Assembly (NCBI GenBank): GCA_930367205.1
Contig: OV884009.1
Span: forward strand, 94,323,189-94,387,188
DNA length: 64,000 nt
Direction: 5' to 3'
Source of the DNA: Acanthosoma haemorrhoidale
Taxonomy: Eukaryota > Arthropoda > Insecta > Hemiptera > Acanthosomatidae
Shown here: positions 59,263-64,000 of the stretch, one piece after another
Layout: each line of letters begins with the position of its first letter
Numbering within the stretch: position 1 is the first letter of the stretch
The notes under the pieces: generated by a model
Told to the model about the DNA's origin: nothing
Database searches by the model: none
Seen by the model: the letters and a program-made list of their open reading frames with translations, nothing else
Made by a program: the position numbers and the translations under genes

Positions 59263-60263
59263 AAAAAGCAAGGGTTTACCTTAGAAAGAGGAAGAACATC
59301 CCAAAATGCTCACTGAACTAAATTACTAAATGAGAGTACAAAGAAACTGCCAGAAAACCGCCTGACATTTCCATTTTGACTTTATTTTCTGGAAGTTCCG
59401 TTTCTTACTATCGCCTATAACGAGTCCTTAAGGGTGGAGGAATAATCAGAACTAGAAATCTTGAACAGATATTGTCACTTGTGTAAACTTGAAGTTCAGT
59501 GAAATTGAACCGGCACTGTTCTGGCAAAACTCTCTTCATGTTCCGTTATTGTACTTGAACCGACGCCTAGCATATTTCTTGTGGAATACGACTGTTATCG
59601 CAAACATAGCACGACATAGGCATAGACGATAGCAATCGTCGATATTGTTGGTTCGTTTTATTATCCTTGCGTGGAGGGGGGATTCCCTTGGGAGTGGGGA
59701 GGCACCTGAGCAGGTTTTTGTATATATTGTATTAATGAATTCTTACGTCCCGATCAGTAATGCTGTAAAAACAAATTGTAATTATTCAGATCATTTATAT
59801 ATATCTTCAACCCACTCTTCAATGATTTCTGGCCAATAAGAGTTTATTTGAATTGTTCACAAAACTGGTTCAAAAAACAGGCGAAAGTTATTCCATTTGA
59901 CTGTTAACTTATTACCCATTACATCCGACCGTAAACCGGTGATTTTCGGACGCGAAATGGCCCTTGTGGTCGACACACCATTAAAAAAAATTATCATTAG
60001 TAATAATATTACTGATTTTCAAATGTATTTTGAAGTGTTTGTGTGTTAGAAACCGGCAATGACACAAGGGTGTGTTTACTTTTCTAGGTTCATTCTCAGC
60101 TATCTGAACCTTGACATCAATGTCGGCATTGATGAATGATATTGATGAATTCGTATTGAGGAGAGTGGGCCGTTGAACTAAATGAAATAATTAAATACTA
60201 AGTCTTTTTTTAAATTTAAATGACACCCTATTTTCATTTTACTCTTTTAAGGCAAATCCTTAT

Positions 60264-60265
<2 letters not shown>
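59263..60265. other. no gene recognised
   Basis: AT-rich with a GC-richer patch at 59670-59720. Nothing supported. Confidence 0.4.
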
Positions 60266-60311
<46 letters not shown>

Positions 60312-60480
60312 TAATTATTCTATTTTTATGCACATTGGCTGATTAACATTGATTGATGGCCTCTGAAGTGAAACTAAATTACACTTAATACGTAAAACAA
60401 AAATTTCGACTTATTTAATATGTAGCAAACGGGAACAAAAAAACTAACGTTGTGTTTGGAGATTTTTTCTCACAAAAAAA
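60266..60480 (-). repeat. (TC)n-tailed dispersed repeat, inverted copy
   Basis: A (GA)n tract at 60266-60308 is followed by the reverse complement of the 22581-22750 unique part: TTATGCACATTGGCTGATTA, CATTGATTGATGGCCTC, AAACTAAATTACACTTAATA, ACTTATTTAATATGTAGCAA, CTAACGTTGTGTTTGGAGA and TTTTTTCTCACA. This is the closest pair in the window, almost identical over about 165 bp. Confidence 0.85.
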
Positions 60481-60960
60481 TGTATAATATATTTTTACAA
60501 GTTGTACATTTTGCATTATTTGTCGGTAGGATTTTATCTTGAATTAATAATAACAATGAGAGTGTCAACTTCATAAAACTCGTGAGAATAGATTCATGTA
60601 TATTCTGTTGAAGTTCAGTTCAGTGAATATATTGCTGAGAGGATGATTTTTTGGGGATATCTGTTAGGGATGATTTAAGCTAGTAGTTTCCATCAAACTT
60701 ATTAATAGACAACATTGTTTCTATGTTTGCATCAGGTCCCAATGTGAGTGGGACAGTCAACATCTCACACAACAAGGACCTGGTGTAGGCGCATATTATG
60801 TCGAAACTTGATGACTGGTCAGCTCAAGCCGCTCCTTCAAACGAATTCATGCACCCAGTTTATTCTCTTAGTCGATAGTCTCCTGTCCCTCCCGGAATGT
60901 GTTATAATCTCCAAACAGTATGGTTTCGTGCAATCAAGCTAGCTCATGTATAAATTGTAA
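60481..60960. other. no gene recognised
   Basis: A GC-richer patch at 60730-60910 has an open plus-strand frame but no known motif. Confidence 0.35.
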
Positions 60961-61092
60961 CGTTAGTTGTTTTGTTCCTGTTTTCCTGGTTAAATAAGTC
61001 GAAATTTTAGTTTTACTTATTAACAGTAGTTTAGTTTCAGGTTTAGAGGCCATCAATCAATCAATGGTAATCAATCCATGTGCATAAAATTA

Positions 61093-61133
<41 letters not shown>

Positions 61134-61139
61134 CCTCTC
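60961..61139 (+). repeat. (TC)n-tailed dispersed repeat, direct copy
   Basis: CGTTAGTTGTTTTGTTCCTG, AAATAAGTCGAAATTTTAG, GGCCATCAATCAATCAATGG and CCATGTGCATAAAATTAAAT precede a (CT)n tract at 61096-61139. It lies 480 bp from the inverted copy, so the two could pair as a hairpin. Confidence 0.8.
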
Positions 61140-62859
61140 ACAGACATGAAGTTCCACTTTTTGACCCATTCATTTTAAATGCCATCAACATAAAAATACC
61201 CTAGGCCGTTGAGTGTAGTAAAAAATCAGAGATTCATGCACTAAATGTTTTTTTGTGATCGGCTCCTTATGTGTAACATAAGCAAATAGATAAACGATGT
61301 GTGTGGGATGTAGTTTGGAAGTGTTTTTATCAGCTGCAAGTAGCTGGCGTTTGAAATCGGAGAAGATTTTAGATGTAAGTGAAACTTCTCGGACTAAGGA
61401 TTGGCAAAGCCTCCTGTGGCAAGCACAAATCGGCTTAGCAGGCCACCCCCTTCTCCCCCCCCTCCAATTCCCCCCATCCAATAACTTATCCATTGTTCCT
61501 CTCTTATAAGTAAGCCTGTTTTTATCAATTTATATCTCATTGTTGTTCCATCGCTGCATTTTCACTTGTTAACTTATTGTCACTGAGTATGTTTTCGAAA
61601 GCCTGGCAAAAAATAAAACGTTCTTACAGTGATTCACAAATTCATTCACACCGTTAAAAATATTTTCAATGTTTACATTGGCAAAAAGTAGTTTTTATTA
61701 ATTCATCCAAACAATAAGCCTGGACAAGTTTATCAACCTTTAAGTATAATGCCACTCCCCTTTTATGTATTTATCTCTTTAAACTAAGGGTAGTCTTATT
61801 AAATTATTGTGAGTGAAGATTCTATTATTGATTTGTGGTCAGTTTTAACACAAATCCTACATTTCTTTTCATCAAGTATGTCTTTTTACTAGTGGCAAAT
61901 CAAAAGAAAAGTGACTAAGATTCTACTTAATATATTAATAATCTATAAATCTAAATTAATATATTTTTATGTTTGAATAATATTTAGACTACATTAAACA
62001 TTATGAAAAAAAGCAGGCATTATTTTTCTAGTCCATGATATAAATTATCTAAACGCATAAATTATAAGATGGTGGGAACGAATTTCTGAGTGACGCCAGA
62101 TATAAAACCAACCGAAGCCGAGTGGATAAATCGTGAGTAGCTACTTGAATTGAATCCAGTTAAGAAACCCGAATTTAATAGTGAGGTAAAGCCTAGTGCT
62201 CTAGTGATTTATTTTATTAATAATATTACTGACTGGATATTTCAATCTAATTAAGTTTTTCTTTTAATATACCTCAAGCGAAAAAAGTAATTTTCTCCAA
62301 AAAACTGTGAATGTGAAGAGACCTCATCTATGGAATCGTATGGATAAAAAGCTTTCTAGCTGCGACTCAACTATTCAAGCCTTTACAGCAGATTCAAAGT
62401 GAGAAAAGTTCTATTCAAACATTTTCTCTGAGGTCTCGCCATCTGTAATGACCTCGTAATATGGAGCTGTTAGAAACAAAATGTTGGAAATCCATTTAAG
62501 ACAGCCAAAAAAAAAATTGAAATGCAAACCTCTGTTTGACTTCCCTCTTCATTAGATACTGTGACACGGATTTTCATCCATCATTTAATACACGGATCCA
62601 TTATTACTCTCTTAAAAAAAGACCCTATTTATTATATTTTTGACAGAATGAGTGGAAAAAATTCAAGTTTCGTCAAGTTATAAACCATCAATTTTGTTTT
62701 CCACCATAGTCAAAGACACGTCCAAGACAGAGCAACAAAAATAAATTCGAATATATACGCAGGGCTCTGGGATTGGAAAATATAAAACTCTTTAATCCCG
62801 TACGACCGATTGCAATAGCTTTATTGATGTTTTTTTTTTGTTTGTCAATATTACAGCTG
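61140..62859. other. no gene recognised
   Basis: AT-rich. A C-rich patch at 61440-61480 and short frames on both strands at 61185-61509 match nothing known. Confidence 0.4.
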
Positions 62860-63115
62860 TTTGTGAAGTGCAGTGATCTCCACGTGCCAACTCTCCTCGG
62901 CCTTAAGATTTTCCAATTTCCACGAAAATTCATCCACTCGTATCCTTTGGTCAACTCCTTCCTGGCAATGGCTATCGTCCTCGGTCACTTCTGCGCTTCT
63001 GTGTCTCTCTTCCTCTCTCTCTGGTCTTCGGTTGGAAAGGGGAGCTCCGCTGCTTCCTGCCCACCCACCAGATTGCTGAGGGAATTGGTGTGTGTGGGGG
63101 GGGGCTATTAAGGAA
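62860..63115 (+). mobile_element. Jockey-clade LINE relic, second subfamily: ORF2 end and 3' UTR
   Basis: DLHVPTLLGLKIFQFPRKFI followed by HSYPLVNS aligns at the DNA level with the minus-strand copy at 430-600 (its EISIRQLSLTLYPQDFPNST segment). The 3' UTR follows with TCTCTGGTCTTCGGTTGG, as at 2960-3000. It starts mid-ORF2, so it is 5'-truncated. The upstream open frame from 62773 is fortuitous fusion to flanking DNA. Confidence 0.65.
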
Positions 63116-64000
63116 ATGAGTAATACCTCTACGCATATATATGGTATGAATGGAAATATTTTTGAGTGAAAATCCTGTAAGATCGATCCTGCGCCCTGAT
63201 GGCGTTCACTTCATTCGTCCTTTAATTATCTTATACATATTTTTTTTAAATACAATTTAGTTCACACCCGATTGAAAATTTTATTTGAAATGAAATACTA
63301 GATGAAAAAGAAAATGGCATGGTCACTGGATCTTTGTACCTACTAAATGGTCTTGTTTTAACAAAGACTAATTTGTTACTTTTTTTTTGTTGAGAATTTT
63401 ACATTTAACTGAATTAAATTTTCCATTTAAATTGAAAGATTTTTGTTGAGTGTAGACTCGAGCTTCGGAGATCATACCTATGGGACAGCTCAGCTGTTGA
63501 TGAAAGAAATGATCTATGAAAAATACCAGAACATGACTGAAGTATTTTTTTTTTTAATAATAATTTGTAAGTTTAATTTTGACCCGCGATACCGTCTTAA
63601 CCATAGGAAAAATCGGAACTGTACAAATGTTGTATATTGGGTACCTGAGCTGTGACTCGCTTAAGCCTAAAAATTATAGAAACGGCACACAATTTTTTTT
63701 TAATTCAAATATTTCGTTCATACTTCGGTGATAGTAAGGGAAAATATATTTTAGATTTCATATTGGTTCGTTTCTTTAATTATTATCCTAGTCCCTTATG
63801 AACAAACATAAAATGGGCTCTTTTACTGTATCAGTCCCCATCCAATTTACAATGCACAAATAAAATATAATAAAAAAATGAAATGAAGAGAGATATAATA
63901 AAAAAAATACATACACGCTTCATATTTTTTGTGAATTAATAATATAAAATGAAATGTACAAGAACTTGCGTGAAAAAACCGACACACACAAGTATGTGTA
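63116..64000. other. no gene recognised
   Basis: AT-rich to the end of the window. No coding block or repeat is supported. Confidence 0.4.

Noticed and set aside
62100..62170. Stretch with GCCGAGTGG and TTGAATTGAATCC, reminiscent of tRNA A and B boxes
   Set aside because: No acceptor or anticodon stem can be formed and the spacing is poor; not a tRNA gene.

Overview
The window looks like intergenic or intronic DNA of an arthropod nuclear genome, most likely an insect. It is AT-rich, has no operons and no long open reading frames, and is full of decayed transposons. The best-recognised pieces are Jockey-clade non-LTR retrotransposon fragments and mariner transposons with TA target duplications. 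A sap-feeding hemipteran would fit, but the order cannot be fixed from this sequence. I found no tRNA, rRNA, CRISPR array or intact host gene. Most open frames over 60 codons are chance or lie inside repeats.

Layout. 0-5 kb holds several 5'-truncated Jockey copies on both strands, one CR1/L2-like C-terminus, and an unnamed repeat family (A) present three times. 5-11 kb is mostly unassigned. A 512-bp mariner relic sits at 10.9-11.4 kb. 12.8-18.9 kb is a cluster of Jockey 3' ends, with a diverged tandem duplication at 15.8-16.4 kb, repeat family B at 15.5 and 17.9 kb, and a 5'-truncated RNase H-bearing non-LTR element with an 11-bp target duplication at 16.6-17.4 kb. 20.5-21.9 kb is a large foldback with arms of about 460 bp. 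22.2-22.9 kb holds an RTE-like reverse transcriptase relic abutting a long (TC)n-tailed repeat. 25.3-27.9 kb has two more Jockey copies and another non-LTR C-terminus. 29.2 kb has a young palindromic MITE. 31.6 and 33.5 kb have minisatellites, and 32.3 and 35.0 kb have promoter-like TATA signals. 41.9-42.8 kb has a decayed member of a multicopy protein family of unknown function. 46.3-46.7 kb has a Jockey copy with a 5' inversion (twin priming) bounded by a 12-bp target duplication. 50.1-50.9 kb has a second mariner relic. 57-61 kb concentrates five copies of the (TC)n-tailed repeat, one nested in a TA-flanked inverted-repeat element. 62.9-63.1 kb is a last Jockey 3' end.

Nothing in the window forms a working pathway. 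The story is one of successive insertion: LINE 3' ends copied into the locus on both strands by truncated reverse transcription, cut-and-paste elements that later lost internal sequence, and small non-autonomous repeats of at least four unnamed families. The least explained items are the (TC)n-tailed family, the 20.5-kb foldback, repeat families A, B and C, and the decayed protein family at 42 kb.
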